64,000 nt of DNA from an uncultured Chitinophagaceae bacterium (GCA_937862815.1 CALMED010000002.1:620001-684000), one strand, 5' to 3'; counted from the stretch's first letter, positions 16,466 through 26,862 are shown. The notes: generated by a model from the letters alone, not told the origin. Made by a program: numbers and translations.

Positions 16466-17635
16466 TCAGAGCACCTGCACGATCAGGAATTTGAGGTAGT
16501 GGGTGTTTTCCCAGCCCCACACAATCGGGTGATCGGGGCTCTGGGTCTGGAAGGTCACCTGCCGCAGCTGCCGCCGGGCATCTTTGGCGGCCAGCTGGAT
16601 GATGTCGAGGAACAGGGCGGGTTGTACCAGGTTGGTGCAGGAAGAAGTGACCAGAAACCCGCCGGGCTTCACCAGTTTCATTCCCCGCAGGTTAATTTCC
16701 TTGTACCCGGTGATGGCCTTCTGAATGGTGGCCCGCGATTTGGTGAAGGAGGGAGGATCCAGCATCACCACATCGAATTGCTTTCCCTCCCGTGCCCAGG
16801 TTTTGAGCACATCAAAGGCGTTTACACACTCGAAGCGGCAGCGGTCCGCCACCCCGTTCAATGCCGCATTTTTATTGCACATCTCAATGGCGCTTTCGCT
16901 GATGTCGAGCCCGTGCACCGAACGGGCGCCGTAATGCGCCGCATGGATCTCAAACGTGCCGGTATAGGTAAAAGCACCCAGCACGTCGGCCCCGTTCACA
17001 ATGTGGCGGATGGCCCTGCGGTTGTCCTGCTGGTCGAGGAAATATCCGGTTTTCTGGCCGTTGGCAATGTCCACATGAAACTGCAGTCCGTTTTCCCGGA
17101 TTACGATGTTGGTGTCGAACGGTTCGCTGAGAAATCCCTTCTGCTGTGTCAATCCTTCCAGCTCCCGCACGGGCACATCGTTGCGTTCGAAGATGCCTTT
17201 GGGTTGGAAGATGCGCTGCAGGGCATCGGAAATGGCGGGCTTCCATACGTCCATCCCCAAAGCAAGCGTCTGAAGAACGAAGTAGTCGTTGAATTTGTCA
17301 ATGATCAGCTGGGGCAACCCATCAGCTTCCCCGAAAATGAGGCGGCAGTTTTCGGTATAGCCCAGCTGTTGCCGGTACTGCCAGGCCTGCAGCAGCCGCT
17401 GGTAGAAGAATTCCGCGTTGATGTCTTCTTTCTTACGTGTAAGCAACCGCACCTGGATCTGCGACTGGGGATTGTAATAACCCCTCCCCAGGAACTTGCC
17501 GTCTTGGGTGCACACATCCACCACATCACCTGCCGTGGCGGTTCCGTTCAATTCCTTTACCTCGTTGCCAAAAATCCAGGGATGCCCGTTCAGCACCCGT
17601 TGCCCGATCTTCCGTTGCAGTGTGATGGTTGCCAT
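16466..17635 (-). CDS. Class I rRNA methyltransferase, RlmI-like
   Basis: A 389-residue protein. I start it at MATITLQRKIGQRV because the PUA-type N-terminal domain begins there (HPWIFGNEV). Residues ~1-80 are the PUA RNA-binding domain and ~180-380 the Rossmann SAM-binding domain, with GAFTYTGTFEIHAA, the acidic DISESAIEMC and the catalytic-loop VMLDPPSFTKS. The late TSSCTNLV segment contributes the second conserved cysteine region seen in m5C methyltransferases of this group. RlmI makes 5-methylcytosine in 23S rRNA; the exact target here is inferred only from family. Confidence 0.9.
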   Translation of the reverse strand: MATITLQRKIGQRVLNGHPWIFGNEVKELNGTATAGDVVDVCTQDGKFLGRGYYNPQSQIQVRLLTRKKEDINAEFFYQRLLQAWQYRQQLGYTENCRLIFGEADGLPQLIIDKFNDYFVLQTLALGMDVWKPAISDALQRIFQPKGIFERNDVPVRELEGLTQQKGFLSEPFDTNIVIRENGLQFHVDIANGQKTGYFLDQQDNRRAIRHIVNGADVLGAFTYTGTFEIHAAHYGARSVHGLDISESAIEMCNKNAALNGVADRCRFECVNAFDVLKTWAREGKQFDVVMLDPPSFTKSRATIQKAITGYKEINLRGMKLVKPGGFLVTSSCTNLVQPALFLDIIQLAAKDARRQLRQVTFQTQSPDHPIVWGWENTHYLKFLIVQVL

Positions 17636-17721
17636 AGCCGGCAAAGGTATCTGATTAAGGCCTGACTTGCGTTGCAGCGATATCCGGAACCGGTGCGTCT
17701 TACCTGTAAACCAATTGCCGT

Positions 17722-18090
17722 ATGACCCGGGCATTCTTATTTTCTCTGCTGTTGCTGGTGGTGTTTTCTTCTTTTCAGTGCGAAAAGGAATTATACGAAA
17801 GCAAACCCATGCGTCTAAAATTACTGGCTTCTACTTGCGCCCACCACGTGGTACAAATCCAGGATTCGGCTTTTTATGATTGGGGCATAAACTGGACCAA
17901 CAGCCAGGGAACGTCCTATGAACATGTGTTTACCGTACAAAACCACTGTGAGTTTGTTCGTGCCGGCATCCGGGCAGGCGAGGAGTTTACGGCACGGGTG
18001 GTGCGCAATGCGCAGGGCGACGGGTGTGTTACTTGCCTGGCTTATCTCGAAACCCCACCCCTGGCACACAGCCTCCGGGTCGAACGCTGA
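17722..18090 (+). CDS. Small predicted lipoprotein, unknown function
   Basis: A 122-residue product with a signal peptide (MTRAFLFSLLLLVVFSSFQC) and a possible lipidated cysteine at residue 20, typical of the loose Bacteroidota lipobox. The mature region has four further cysteines (STCAHH, NHCEF, GDGCVTCL), which may form two disulfides. Weak strand-rich pattern, no recognised domain. It is divergent from the RlmI-like gene with 86 bp between starts, and is separated from grpE by about 200 bp. Confidence 0.72.
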   Translation: MTRAFLFSLLLLVVFSSFQCEKELYESKPMRLKLLASTCAHHVVQIQDSAFYDWGINWTNSQGTSYEHVFTVQNHCEFVRAGIRAGEEFTARVVRNAQGDGCVTCLAYLETPPLAHSLRVER

Positions 18091-18237
18091 AAAATCCATC
18101 CGCTACCCTCAAATGCCGGGCGGACCGCTGAAAGGGCGGCATGCATCCCGGTCTGGATCTCTCTTGCCGGGCAATCCCATAAAAGTGAAATTTCCACTCC
18201 TTGCAGGTGAGACAAGACAATTTGTCCCTCACCCCGG

Positions 18238-18268
18238 CTTGGCAAAATTCTTGACACACGTACCTTTG
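18238..18268 (+). promoter_or_regulatory. Promoter of grpE-dnaJ
   Basis: CTTG at 18238-18241 and TACCTTTG at 18261-18268 have a 19-bp spacer and match the Bacteroidota promoter with one mismatch. The start codon of grpE is 40 bp further. Confidence 0.65.
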
Positions 18269-18307
18269 CCGACAATTTTACTGTGAACCGATAAAAAAGT
18301 GTACGAA

Positions 18308-18862
18308 ATGGCAGACCAACAAGCGCATGAACAGGAGCAGGGCGCTCCGCTAAGCATGGAACTAAATACAGATGAAAATCTTGCCGGTACCACTCACCTC
18401 AATGAATCCATTGGGGAAGAGAGTGAGCTGGAGCGGCTGAAAGCCGCCCTGGAGGAGGAGAAGAATAAATACCTCTACCTGTTTGCCGAATTCGATAACT
18501 ACAAGCGCCGCACCAGCAAAGAGCGGCTGGAGATGATCCAGACGGCCGGAAAGGAAGTGATCCAGTCCCTGCTGGAAGTGCTGGATGATGCCGACCGGGC
18601 CGAAGCCGAGCTGGCCAGAAAGGGACAGCTGGAAGAGGGCGTGAAACTGGTGTTTCACAAGCTGCGCAACACCTTGCAGAACCGGGGGTTGAAAGCTATG
18701 GAAACCAGGGGCCAGGCTTTTGATGCCGATAAGCACGAAGCCATCACCGAAATTCCGGCGCCTTCCGAAGAGCTGAAGGGCAAAGTGGTGGATGAAATTG
18801 AAAAAGGTTACCTGATTCACGATAAGATCATCCGCTTTGCGAAAGTAGTGGTGGGCAAATAA
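18308..18862 (+). CDS. grpE: Nucleotide exchange factor GrpE
   Basis: A 184-residue GrpE. I prefer the ATG at 18308 over the in-frame GTG nine bases earlier. An acidic, Gln/Glu-rich N-terminal tail leads into a long helix (about residues 40-90, ending LYLFAEFDNYKRR), which is the GrpE dimer stalk. The C-terminal beta domain contains VVDEIEKGYLIHDKIIRFAK, the usual end of the family. It releases ADP from DnaK and lies directly upstream of dnaJ, so the two DnaK cochaperones form one operon. Confidence 0.97.
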   Translation: MADQQAHEQEQGAPLSMELNTDENLAGTTHLNESIGEESELERLKAALEEEKNKYLYLFAEFDNYKRRTSKERLEMIQTAGKEVIQSLLEVLDDADRAEAELARKGQLEEGVKLVFHKLRNTLQNRGLKAMETRGQAFDADKHEAITEIPAPSEELKGKVVDEIEKGYLIHDKIIRFAKVVVGK

Positions 18863-18941
18863 CTGGTTGTTCCCGAACGGGGACCCGGTTGTGCCGTTCA
18901 ATTGTAAACACAAAAAATGATACCTCTCAGAGGTTAGCTGC

Positions 18942-20111
18942 ATGAAAAGGGATTACTACGAAATACTCGGCGTGGCCAAAGGCGCTTCAGCGGATGAAAT
19001 CAAGAAAGCCTACCGCAAGGTGGCCATGCAATTCCATCCCGACCGGAACCCGGGTAATAAAGAGGCGGAAGAGAAATTCAAGGAAGCCGCCGAGGCTTAC
19101 GAAGTGCTGAGCGATGCCGATAAACGCAGCCAGTACGACCGCTTTGGGCACGCCGGTGTAAGCGGCAACGGTCGCGGTGGCTATGGCGGAGCGCAGGGCA
19201 TGAACATGGAAGATATCTTCAGCCAGTTTGGAGATATTTTCGGGGATGATATTTTCGGCAGTTTCTTTGGTGGTGGCGGCGGACAGCGCAGGGGCGGCGG
19301 CAGCCGTGCCCGGGGGGTGCGGGGCAGCAACCTGCGGGTTCGCATCAAATTGAATTACGAGGAGATCGCCAAAGGCGCCGGTAAGACCATCAAAGTTAAA
19401 AAATATGTAAGCTGCGGTACCTGCAGCGGCAGCGGCGCAAAAGACAAAAACAGTGTGCAAACCTGCGGCACCTGCGGTGGCAGCGGCCAGGTACGGCGGG
19501 TACAGAATACCTTCCTGGGACAGATGCAAACGGTTACCACCTGCCCGGCCTGCGGCGGCGAAGGAACCACCATTGCCAACAAGTGTACCAGCTGCAAAGG
19601 CGAGGGACGGGTGTACGGAGAGGAAAATATCACCATTGATATCCCTGCCGGTGTGCAGGAAGGCATGCAACTGAGCATGGCGGGCAAGGGTAACATGGGT
19701 GAGCGGGGCGGTATGCCCGGCGACCTGATTGTGCTCATTGAAGAAGAAGCGCATCCCCAGCTGCACCGCGACGGCTTAAACGTGGCGTTTGACCTGCACA
19801 TCTCCTTCCCCGATGCCGTATTTGGCACCCAGGTGGAAGTGCCCACCATTGACGGGCGGGCAAAGATCAAGATTCCCCCCGGCACCCAGAGTGGCAAGAT
19901 TTTCCGGCTGAAAGGCAAGGGCTTCCCGGCGGTGCAGAGTTACGAGAAAGGCGATCAGCTTATTTATGTGAATGTGTGGACGCCCCAGCACCTGAGTGCG
20001 GAAGAAAAAGCCATGCTCGAGAAGCTGCAACACAGCGCCAATTTTCAACCCAAACCCGATAAATCCGATAAAGGATTCTTTGAGCGGGTACGTGAGATGT
20101 TCGGGTCATGA
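18942..20111 (+). CDS. dnaJ: Chaperone DnaJ
   Basis: A 389-residue type I DnaJ. The J domain holds HPD near residue 33, which stimulates DnaK. A glycine/phenylalanine-rich linker (about 70-125) precedes the zinc domain with four CxxCxGxG repeats: [24 protein letters not shown] and CTSCKGEG. Two C-terminal substrate-binding beta domains follow, ending with [13 protein letters not shown]. It lies 79 bp after grpE on the same strand. No heat-shock element was identified. Confidence 0.98.
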   Translation: MKRDYYEILGVAKGASADEIKKAYRKVAMQFHPDRNPGNKEAEEKFKEAAEAYEVLSDADKRSQYDRFGHAGVSGNGRGGYGGAQGMNMEDIFSQFGDIFGDDIFGSFFGGGGGQRRGGGSRARGVRGSNLRVRIKLNYEEIAKGAGKTIKVKKYVSCGTCSGSGAKDKNSVQTCGTCGGSGQVRRVQNTFLGQMQTVTTCPACGGEGTTIANKCTSCKGEGRVYGEENITIDIPAGVQEGMQLSMAGKGNMGERGGMPGDLIVLIEEEAHPQLHRDGLNVAFDLHISFPDAVFGTQVEVPTIDGRAKIKIPPGTQSGKIFRLKGKGFPAVQSYEKGDQLIYVNVWTPQHLSAEEKAMLEKLQHSANFQPKPDKSDKGFFERVREMFGS

Positions 20112-20302
20112 CAGGCGGTTCTTCGGGGGGAGCCGTTAAAAGATCGTAATGCAAAAAACGGTTTCATTATTAAATCATGCAGGCTGCCAATAAAGCGCCC
20201 CGCTATTGTTTTTTTAATCATTTTTCCTGTTCAAAATACCGGAGTGTTGCAACCGGAAAAGAAGCGGTACCTGCACGTCGAATGGAAGATAGCCCGGGGT
20301 CC

Positions 20303-20335
20303 TTTTCCTCCCTTGTACTTCCCGCCGTATCTTTG
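20303..20335 (+). promoter_or_regulatory. Candidate aspS promoter
   Basis: TATCTTTG at 20328-20335 matches the -7 element exactly, with a weak TTTT at 20303-20306 in the -33 position (21-bp spacer). It falls in the ~300-bp gap between dnaJ and aspS; I see nothing else clear in that gap. Confidence 0.5.
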
Positions 20336-20409
20336 CCCACCTGAAAGCAGGGCGGGGATTTTTTTGCAGGGTCGTTTTCCGTCCTTTCAGTAAACCAATA
20401 CAAATTTCT

Positions 20410-22254
20410 ATGTTCAGAACACATACCTGTGGCGAATTGCGGCTGGGCCATGCCGGCGCCATCGTTACCCTGGCCGGATGGGTCCAAACCGTGCGGAAAT
20501 TCGGCAGCATTACATTTGTTGATCTGCGTGACCGGTATGGCATCACCCAGTTGCTGTTTGGGGAGGAACTTAACCGCCAGCTCGATGACCAGCCCCTGGG
20601 GCGAGAGTACGTGGTGCAGGTGAGCGGTACCGTGGGCGAGCGCACGAATAAAAATTCCAATCTTCCCACGGGCGATGTGGAATTGCTGGTATCTGCTTTT
20701 ACCATTCTCAACAAGTCGGCCGTTCCTCCTTTCACCATCCAGGATGATACCGATGGCGGTGATGATCTCCGCATGAAATACCGCTACCTCGATTTACGCC
20801 GTAATGCCGTAAAAAGAAACCTTGAGCTGCGTTATGCCGCTAACCGCGCCGCAAGGAACTACCTGCATCAAAACGGGTTCATGGATATTGAAACGCCGTT
20901 TTTGATTAAATCCACCCCCGAAGGCGCCCGCGACTTTGTGGTGCCCAGCCGCATGAACCCGGGCCAGTTTTACGCCTTGCCGCAGAGCCCGCAGACCTTT
21001 AAGCAGTTGCTGATGGTGAGTGGGTATGACCGTTACTACCAGGTTGTAAAGTGCTTCCGGGATGAAGATCTGCGGGCCGACCGGCAGCCGGAGTTTACAC
21101 AGATCGATTGCGAAATGGCTTTTGTGGAACAGGAAGATATTCTGAATATGTTTGAAGGCATGATTAAATATATCTTCAAAGAAGTGAAGGGTATTGATTA
21201 CACGGAAGCTGTGGAGCGCATGACCTGGGAGGAAGCGATGTGGCAATTTGGGAATGATAAACCCGATATCCGCTTTGGGATGAAGGTGTGTAACCTGAAA
21301 TTCCCGGCTCATACGTTCATTTCAAAAAATTCCATTTCTTCTTTGATTAGCGGAGCTGATTTTAAGGTATTTGACGAAGCCGAAACCGTAGTTGCCATTG
21401 CCGTTCCCGGCTGCAGTGAGTACAGCCGCAAACATACCGATGAACTCACGGAGTGGGTGAAGCGTCCGCAGATTGGCATGAAGGGACTGGTGTTTATCAA
21501 GTGCAATGCCGATGGAACATTTAAAAGCAGCGTGGATAAATTTTACGATGAGGCCCGGCTCAAAGCCATTGCCGATGCAGCCGGTGCACAGCCCGGCGAC
21601 CTGGTGCTGATCCTGGCCGGAGCGGAAGAGCGCACCCGCAAAGCCATCAGCGAACTGCGGCTGGAAATGGGGGAGCGGCTGGGTTTGCGTAGGAAAGGAG
21701 AATTCAGATTGTTGTGGGTGCTCGACTTCCCGCTGTTTGAGTTTGCGCAGGAAGACCAGGATGGCGGTGGTGCCGGCCGCTGGGTGGCACGTCATCATCC
21801 GTTCACCAGTCCCAAGCCCGATCATATTGCAACCATGATCAACAACAGTCCGAACGTGGACGACCTGGAGAAGTACCTCGAGCATCCCTATGCCGGCATC
21901 AAGGCCAATGCCTATGATATGGTGCTGAACGGAAATGAAATTGGCGGCGGATCCATCCGCATCTACCAGCGGGAACTGCAGCAGAAAATGTTTGAGGCCC
22001 TGGGTATGGATGAGCAGGAGCAGCAGCACAAGTTTGGTTTTCTGCTGGGCGCTTTTGAATACGGCGCTCCGCCCCATGGCGGCATTGCTTTTGGGTTTGA
22101 CCGGCTCTGTGCCATCCTCGGCGGCAGCGAAAGCATCCGCGATTTTATTGCCTTCCCCAAGAATAACAGCGGGCGCGATGTGATGCTCGATGCACCGGCT
22201 GTCATTGAAACCAAACAGTTTGAAGAACTGCAGATCAAACCGGATCTGAAATAA
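20410..22254 (+). CDS. aspS: Aspartate--tRNA ligase
   Basis: A 614-residue class II aminoacyl-tRNA synthetase. The N-terminal OB-fold (to about residue 105) contains [19 protein letters not shown], which binds the anticodon. The catalytic core carries motif 2 in [19 protein letters not shown] and motif 3 in [15 protein letters not shown]. The bacterial GAD insertion occupies roughly residues 290-430. Length and order are those of the bacterial type. A small membrane protein gene follows 17 bp later. Confidence 0.97.
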   Translation: MFRTHTCGELRLGHAGAIVTLAGWVQTVRKFGSITFVDLRDRYGITQLLFGEELNRQLDDQPLGREYVVQVSGTVGERTNKNSNLPTGDVELLVSAFTILNKSAVPPFTIQDDTDGGDDLRMKYRYLDLRRNAVKRNLELRYAANRAARNYLHQNGFMDIETPFLIKSTPEGARDFVVPSRMNPGQFYALPQSPQTFKQLLMVSGYDRYYQVVKCFRDEDLRADRQPEFTQIDCEMAFVEQEDILNMFEGMIKYIFKEVKGIDYTEAVERMTWEEAMWQFGNDKPDIRFGMKVCNLKFPAHTFISKNSISSLISGADFKVFDEAETVVAIAVPGCSEYSRKHTDELTEWVKRPQIGMKGLVFIKCNADGTFKSSVDKFYDEARLKAIADAAGAQPGDLVLILAGAEERTRKAISELRLEMGERLGLRRKGEFRLLWVLDFPLFEFAQEDQDGGGAGRWVARHHPFTSPKPDHIATMINNSPNVDDLEKYLEHPYAGIKANAYDMVLNGNEIGGGSIRIYQRELQQKMFEALGMDEQEQQHKFGFLLGAFEYGAPPHGGIAFGFDRLCAILGGSESIRDFIAFPKNNSGRDVMLDAPAVIETKQFEELQIKPDLK

Positions 22255-22271
22255 ACTTCACTGCGTTACGT

Positions 22272-22775
22272 ATGTTGTACCGGGTCATTTCATACTTGCT
22301 GCTTATAGCAGCTGGTTTCCTCGGCTTTGCCGCGTTGTTTGCCTTACTCGTTGCACTGGCAAACCCGGCATTATTGCTTTCGGTTTTCATTGTCGTGGCC
22401 GTTGTGCTCTATAGTTTTACCAGTTTTCAATTTATGCGGAAAGTTGTACAGCAGGGCAAACCGTTCAGGCCGGGATTTAAAGATTTTATAAAGGTGAACG
22501 GCTATGTTTCCCTGGTATTTGTGGTGCAAATGGTGCTGTCCTACATTGCCGTTCAGGCAAATCCGCAGCTGATGCAGGAACAGATCAGGCAGGTAGCAGA
22601 AATGCAGGGTTCGGCCAATCAGCTTCCGGCGGGTATGTTGCTGAAAATGATGCACATCATGATCTGGGTTTTGTTTTTATATGCGCTTTTGCTTGGTTAT
22701 CATGTATTCACCACTTTTCGCCTGCTCCGCCAGCATGCGCACCTGTTTGTACAGCAAACGGATGCGCCTTCCTGA
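22272..22775 (+). CDS. Small integral membrane protein, unknown function
   Basis: A 167-residue protein with four predicted membrane helices: about residues 4-25, 28-50, 73-93 and 122-145. A short polar loop between helices 3 and 4 is rich in Gln and Met (MQEQIRQVAEMQ). No signature of a named family was recognised. It is 17 bp downstream of aspS on the same strand and so is probably read through from it. Confidence 0.75.
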   Translation: MLYRVISYLLLIAAGFLGFAALFALLVALANPALLLSVFIVVAVVLYSFTSFQFMRKVVQQGKPFRPGFKDFIKVNGYVSLVFVVQMVLSYIAVQANPQLMQEQIRQVAEMQGSANQLPAGMLLKMMHIMIWVLFLYALLLGYHVFTTFRLLRQHAHLFVQQTDAPS

Positions 22776-22826
22776 GGGGAGGCAATACACAAACCGTACC
22801 GGCGTTATTACCTAAATAGTTTGCGG

Positions 22827-23675
22827 ATGAACCGGGTCGTTATATTTCTCTTCCTGCTGCTTGCACTTGCCGGCTGTAAGAAAAAGGATCAGCCGGCCGG
22901 GAATGCTGCACAGGTCCTGTTGAATGTCAGCTACGGATCGCATGCCCGCCACCGCATGGATGTGCATTTGCCGGCCAACCGCAGCGAAACCAATACGCCG
23001 GTATTGATTATGATTCATGGCGGTGGATGGACGGAAGGTGATAAAGCTGATTTTGCTCCGTTCGTGGATACACTGAAGCGCCGCCTGCCCCATTATGCTA
23101 TTTTCAATATCAATTACCGCCTGGCAGGCAATGGCCTGCATTTATTTCCGGCCCAGGAAGAGGATGTAAAGCAATGCGTGGATTTTATTTACAGCAGGCG
23201 GGAAGCGTATAAAATTTCCGGCCGCTTTGCCATGGCCGGTGCCAGTGCCGGCGGGCATCTGGCCTTGCTGCACTCTTATAAGTATAACACTCCGGTAAAA
23301 ATCAAAGCAGTGGTTGATTTTTTTGGTCCCACTGACTTGACAGCGTTTTACAACAACCCGCCTTCTTTTCTGGTACCGCTTCTCCTGTTAAACGTAACAG
23401 GCACCACGCCGGCGCTCAGTCCTTCCTTGTATCAGCAATCATCTCCGCTCACTTTTGCCGTTGCCGGCAGTCCGCCCACCATAATCCTGCAAGGGGGTGC
23501 CGATGTGGTGGTCCCTCCTTCACAATCCATTTTGCTGCGTGACCGGCTGGCGGCCGTGGGTGTTCCGCACGAATATGTGTTTTATCCTGCGGGCGGACAC
23601 GGCGACTGGAATGCAGCCACCTATGCAGATGCATTCAGTAAAATTGAACGCTTTCTGAAAACACATAATCCATAG
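22827..23675 (+). CDS. Alpha/beta hydrolase lipoprotein (BD-FAE / carboxylesterase type)
   Basis: A 282-residue lipoprotein: the signal MNRVVIFLFLLLALAGC ends in a canonical LAGC lipobox, which is why I start at 22827 rather than at the in-frame TTG six bases earlier. The oxyanion-hole motif HGGGW, nucleophile elbow GASAGG, a late acidic residue in GGADVVV and the C-terminal GGHGDW histidine form a complete alpha/beta-hydrolase triad. Members hydrolyse short esters or acetylated sugars. It stands alone between aspS and rarA. Confidence 0.9.
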   Translation: MNRVVIFLFLLLALAGCKKKDQPAGNAAQVLLNVSYGSHARHRMDVHLPANRSETNTPVLIMIHGGGWTEGDKADFAPFVDTLKRRLPHYAIFNINYRLAGNGLHLFPAQEEDVKQCVDFIYSRREAYKISGRFAMAGASAGGHLALLHSYKYNTPVKIKAVVDFFGPTDLTAFYNNPPSFLVPLLLLNVTGTTPALSPSLYQQSSPLTFAVAGSPPTIILQGGADVVVPPSQSILLRDRLAAVGVPHEYVFYPAGGHGDWNAATYADAFSKIERFLKTHNP

Positions 23676-23700
23676 TACGATCATTTTGTAACTTGCCGTT

Positions 23701-24960
23701 ATGCGGACTCCTTTGGCAGAACGGATGCGGCCAACAACGTTGAACCAGTTGGTTGGTCAGCATCACCTAACCGGTAATGGCAGCATCCTCCAGCGGGCAA
23801 TTACTTCCGGCACCATACCCAGTATGATTTTGTGGGGACCGCCCGGTGTGGGGAAAACAACTATCGCCAATATCATTGCGCATAGTGTACGGGCCCCCTA
23901 CTTTCACCTTAGTGCCATCAGCAGCGGGGTAAAAGAAGTGCGGGAGGTGATTGAAAAAGCAAAGCAGGCCGATAAAGCCATTTTGTTTATTGATGAAATC
24001 CACCGTTTTAATAAAGGCCAGCAGGATGCGTTGCTGGGTGCGGTGGAAACAGGGATCATCACCCTGATTGGTGCCACCACCGAGAATCCATCGTTTGAAG
24101 TAAACAGCGCTCTGCTCAGCCGCTGCCAGGTGTTTGTGCTCAAAGAATTATCGGCGGGTGATTTACTGCAGCTGGCCCGCACAGCAATTGAACAGGATGA
24201 ATGGCTGCAGCAAAGGCAGTTGCAATTGGCGGAAACGGAGGCGCTGTTGCGTTTAAGTGGTGGTGATGCCAGGAGGTTGCTGAATGTACTTGAGTTGGTG
24301 GGGGAAGCGGTTAACGGTCACCCGGTTGTGATTACAGATGCACTGGTGCTGCAGACCGTGCAGCAAAAAATGGCGTTGTACGATAAAAGCGGGGAACAGC
24401 ATTACGACATTATTTCCGCCTTCATCAAGTCGATCCGGGGCAGTGATCCCAATGGAGCCGTTTACTGGCTGGCGCGGATGATCGAAGGCGGTGAGGATGT
24501 GAAGTTCATCGCCCGTCGCATGGTAATCCTGGCCAGTGAGGACATTGGTAACGCCAATCCTAATGCCTTGCTGCTGGCCAATGCAACCTTTGATGCGGTG
24601 GCTAAGATCGGCCATCCCGAGGCCCGCATCATCCTGTCGCAGTGCGCCATTTATCTCGCCGCATCATCCAAGAGCAACGCGGCGTATCTGGCCATTGATG
24701 AAGCGCTGGCGAACGTGCGATCCACCGGCGACCTGCCCGTACCCTTGCATCTCCGCAATGCGCCAACCGGACTGATGAAGCGGCTCGATTACGGCAAAGA
24801 TTACCGGTATGCGCACAATTTTGAGCAGAATTTTTCTGAACAGGAATACCTTCCGCAGGAACTGAGCGGAACAGCTTTTTACCGGCCTGGCAATAATAGC
24901 CGGGAAGAAGAGTTGCGCCGGTTTTTACGGCAATTGTGGAAGGATAAGTATCACTATTAA
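23701..24960 (+). CDS. rarA: Replication-associated recombination protein RarA (MgsA)
   Basis: A 419-residue AAA+ ATPase related to clamp loaders. The N-terminal block RPTTLNQLVGQHHL is the family start, followed by Walker A WGPPGVGKTT, Walker B LFIDEIHRFNKGQQD and sensor 1 GATTENPSFE. The C-terminal half is the MgsA tetramerisation domain, with the AxEDIGNANP motif (ASEDIGNANP) and the AYLAIDEALANVR segment. It acts on stalled replication forks with SSB and RecA. ElaA-like acetyltransferase follows 10 bp later. Confidence 0.96.
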   Translation: MRTPLAERMRPTTLNQLVGQHHLTGNGSILQRAITSGTIPSMILWGPPGVGKTTIANIIAHSVRAPYFHLSAISSGVKEVREVIEKAKQADKAILFIDEIHRFNKGQQDALLGAVETGIITLIGATTENPSFEVNSALLSRCQVFVLKELSAGDLLQLARTAIEQDEWLQQRQLQLAETEALLRLSGGDARRLLNVLELVGEAVNGHPVVITDALVLQTVQQKMALYDKSGEQHYDIISAFIKSIRGSDPNGAVYWLARMIEGGEDVKFIARRMVILASEDIGNANPNALLLANATFDAVAKIGHPEARIILSQCAIYLAASSKSNAAYLAIDEALANVRSTGDLPVPLHLRNAPTGLMKRLDYGKDYRYAHNFEQNFSEQEYLPQELSGTAFYRPGNNSREEELRRFLRQLWKDKYHY

Positions 24961-24970
24961 ACAGCAAGTT

Positions 24971-25429
24971 GTGAACTGGATATTGAAGCCTTTTACAGCG
25001 TTGACCCCGCCGGAATTGTATGAATTGCTGCGGCTGCGCAACGAAGTTTTTGTGGTGGAGCAAAACTGTGTCTTCCAGGATGCCGACAACAAAGACCAGT
25101 CGGCCTGGCATCTGCTGGGACGCGATGCTGCCGGGGTGCTGCAGGCCTATTGCCGGGTGCTGCCCCCCGGTATCAGTTACCGGGAAGCGTCCATTGGCCG
25201 GGTGGTAACAGCCACTGCCGTTCGCAACACGGGAGCGGGCAGGGAACTGATGCGGGAAGCGATTGCAGCCTGTACCCGCTTGTTTGGTCCGGGCACTCTA
25301 AAAATCGGGGCCCAGCTGTATCTTGAAGGATTTTATGGTTCCTTTGGTTTTGTGCGTGTGAGTGATGTGTACCTGGAAGACGGCATTGAACACATTGAAA
25401 TGCAGCGAAGCGATGGCGTTGATACGTAA
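24971..25429 (+). CDS. GNAT N-acetyltransferase, ElaA-like
   Basis: A 152-residue protein with a GTG start. The N-terminus (LRLRNEVFVVEQNCVFQDAD) matches the ElaA subfamily of GNAT acetyltransferases. The acetyl-CoA loop is represented by GRVVTATAVRNTGAGRELM, where Arg/Gly residues hold the pyrophosphate. ElaA substrates are not established. Only 10 bp separate it from rarA, suggesting co-transcription. Confidence 0.88.
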   Translation: MNWILKPFTALTPPELYELLRLRNEVFVVEQNCVFQDADNKDQSAWHLLGRDAAGVLQAYCRVLPPGISYREASIGRVVTATAVRNTGAGRELMREAIAACTRLFGPGTLKIGAQLYLEGFYGSFGFVRVSDVYLEDGIEHIEMQRSDGVDT

Positions 25430-25508
25430 TTCTACGTTAACAATTTTCGTATTTTCCCCTGAAATCCTTGCTGCATCAGCATTTCAGCAGAATTTACGCC
25501 GGAAAAAT

Positions 25509-25539
25509 TTTGAGGTTCCGATCTTCTTTTCTAATATTG
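25509..25539 (+). promoter_or_regulatory. Candidate promoter of the DUF6089 gene
   Basis: TTTG at 25509-25512 and TAATATTG at 25532-25539 have a 19-bp spacer; the -7 element has one mismatch to TAnnTTTG. The gene starts 47 bp downstream. Confidence 0.45.
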
Positions 25540-25586
25540 TTCTGCAATATCCTTATTTACCGAACTTGAAAAACCAACTCACAACT

Positions 25587-26579
25587 ATGAGGAATCGTAC
25601 ATCCATTGCCTTGTACGTTGCGTTTCTGCTCACTGTCTGTGTACATTCTTCCTACGCACAAATCGGCTTATCTTCTTCCAATTCCCGTTTTGAAATTGGC
25701 CTGAACGTCGGTCCCATGAATTTCCTGGGCGACCTGGGTGGTAACCGCGGGAAGGGAACGCTGGGTCCTAAAGACAACAACATTCCTGTCACCAACATGA
25801 TTGGTGGAATATCTGCATCTTACTACCCAACCGAATGGATCGGGTTCCGTATTGCAGGTAACCTGGGCCGCATGGAGGGGGATGACCGCCTGATCCGCCA
25901 GTCCCAGCCGGCCGATACCTGGGAAGGGGCCCGCAAGTTCCGGAACCTCACCTTCCGGTCGCCCCTTTACGAAGCCTATGCCGGTATTGAATTGTATCCG
26001 ACGGCTATGATTTCACTGCGCAACGGCACCGGTTTACCCCGTTTCCGTCCGTATCTCATTGGTGGCGTGGGTCTGTTTAAATTCAACCCCCAGGGTCTGT
26101 ACACCGATCCCAACGGCAACGAAACCTGGATTGACCTCAGGCCCCTGCGTCTCGAAGGACAGGGAATGGTGGAAACCGGTGTGCCCGAATACAGCCTGGT
26201 TTCTTACAACATACCCCTCGGCATTGGTATCAAATACGATCTTACCGAGCGTCTCACCTTTGGCATTGAATTGATCCACCGCATTACGGGTAGCGATTAC
26301 ATTGATGATGTGAGCCGCAATTACATTGATCCCAACCTGTTCGACATATACCTGCCGCCCAGCCAGGCGCTCATTGCCCGGCAGATGGCAAATCCCAGTT
26401 CCTTCTATCCTTCCAATACACCCGGTTACACACCCTACCGCATCGGACGTCCCCGGGGAAATCCCAAGCGGAACGACAGCTATTTCGCCAGTACGTTCCG
26501 GCTCACCTGGAAGATCGGCGATGTGTATGCCGACTGGTTTAAGAACCGGAAGTCCATGCGATGTCCGCAGTATTTTTAA
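25587..26579 (+). CDS. Outer-membrane beta-barrel protein, DUF6089 family
   Basis: A 330-residue protein. I start at MRNRTSIALYVAFLL because a signal peptide begins there (cut near SSYAQ); the frame upstream is unrelated. The mature part opens FEIGLNVGPMNFLGDLGG, the hallmark of the DUF6089 barrels of Chitinophagaceae and relatives, and continues with paired strands such as YFASTFRLTWKIG. A conserved tail ends in CPQYF. Barrels of this type sit in the outer membrane; no transport or enzyme function is known. Confidence 0.9.
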   Translation: MRNRTSIALYVAFLLTVCVHSSYAQIGLSSSNSRFEIGLNVGPMNFLGDLGGNRGKGTLGPKDNNIPVTNMIGGISASYYPTEWIGFRIAGNLGRMEGDDRLIRQSQPADTWEGARKFRNLTFRSPLYEAYAGIELYPTAMISLRNGTGLPRFRPYLIGGVGLFKFNPQGLYTDPNGNETWIDLRPLRLEGQGMVETGVPEYSLVSYNIPLGIGIKYDLTERLTFGIELIHRITGSDYIDDVSRNYIDPNLFDIYLPPSQALIARQMANPSSFYPSNTPGYTPYRIGRPRGNPKRNDSYFASTFRLTWKIGDVYADWFKNRKSMRCPQYF

Positions 26580-26617
26580 TCCCTTTCCGTTTCCACCCTT
26601 TTAATCCAAACCCTCTT

Positions 26618-26731
26618 ATGAAAATCGAAATCGAAAAGCCCGGACCGCAGGTCATCTTATGGCTGCTGCGCATAGGACTGGTTGTCCTGTATGTCCTGTT
26701 CTACATTTTTAAAAAGAAATTATATCTCTGA
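26618..26731 (+). CDS. 37-residue single-pass membrane protein
   Basis: An ATG-started frame of 37 codons lies 38 bp after the DUF6089 gene. It encodes a short polar head (MKIEIEKPGPQ), one hydrophobic helix (ILWLLRIGLVVLYVLFYIF) and a basic tail (KKKLYL). The form is that of a real small membrane protein with positive-inside tail. Function unknown. The terminator ~130 bp downstream would close a shared transcript. Confidence 0.55.
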   Translation: MKIEIEKPGPQVILWLLRIGLVVLYVLFYIFKKKLYL

Positions 26732-26862
26732 CGTTTTTGAAGCCATGTATGTTTGAAACGTTGATCCGTACCCTATAATTCTACCTGCCGCATTCCTGCC
26801 GCCAGGGCGAAAACGACAGCTTTTTTCCATGCAATGGCTTTCTTTCTTGGTCCGTACTCTAT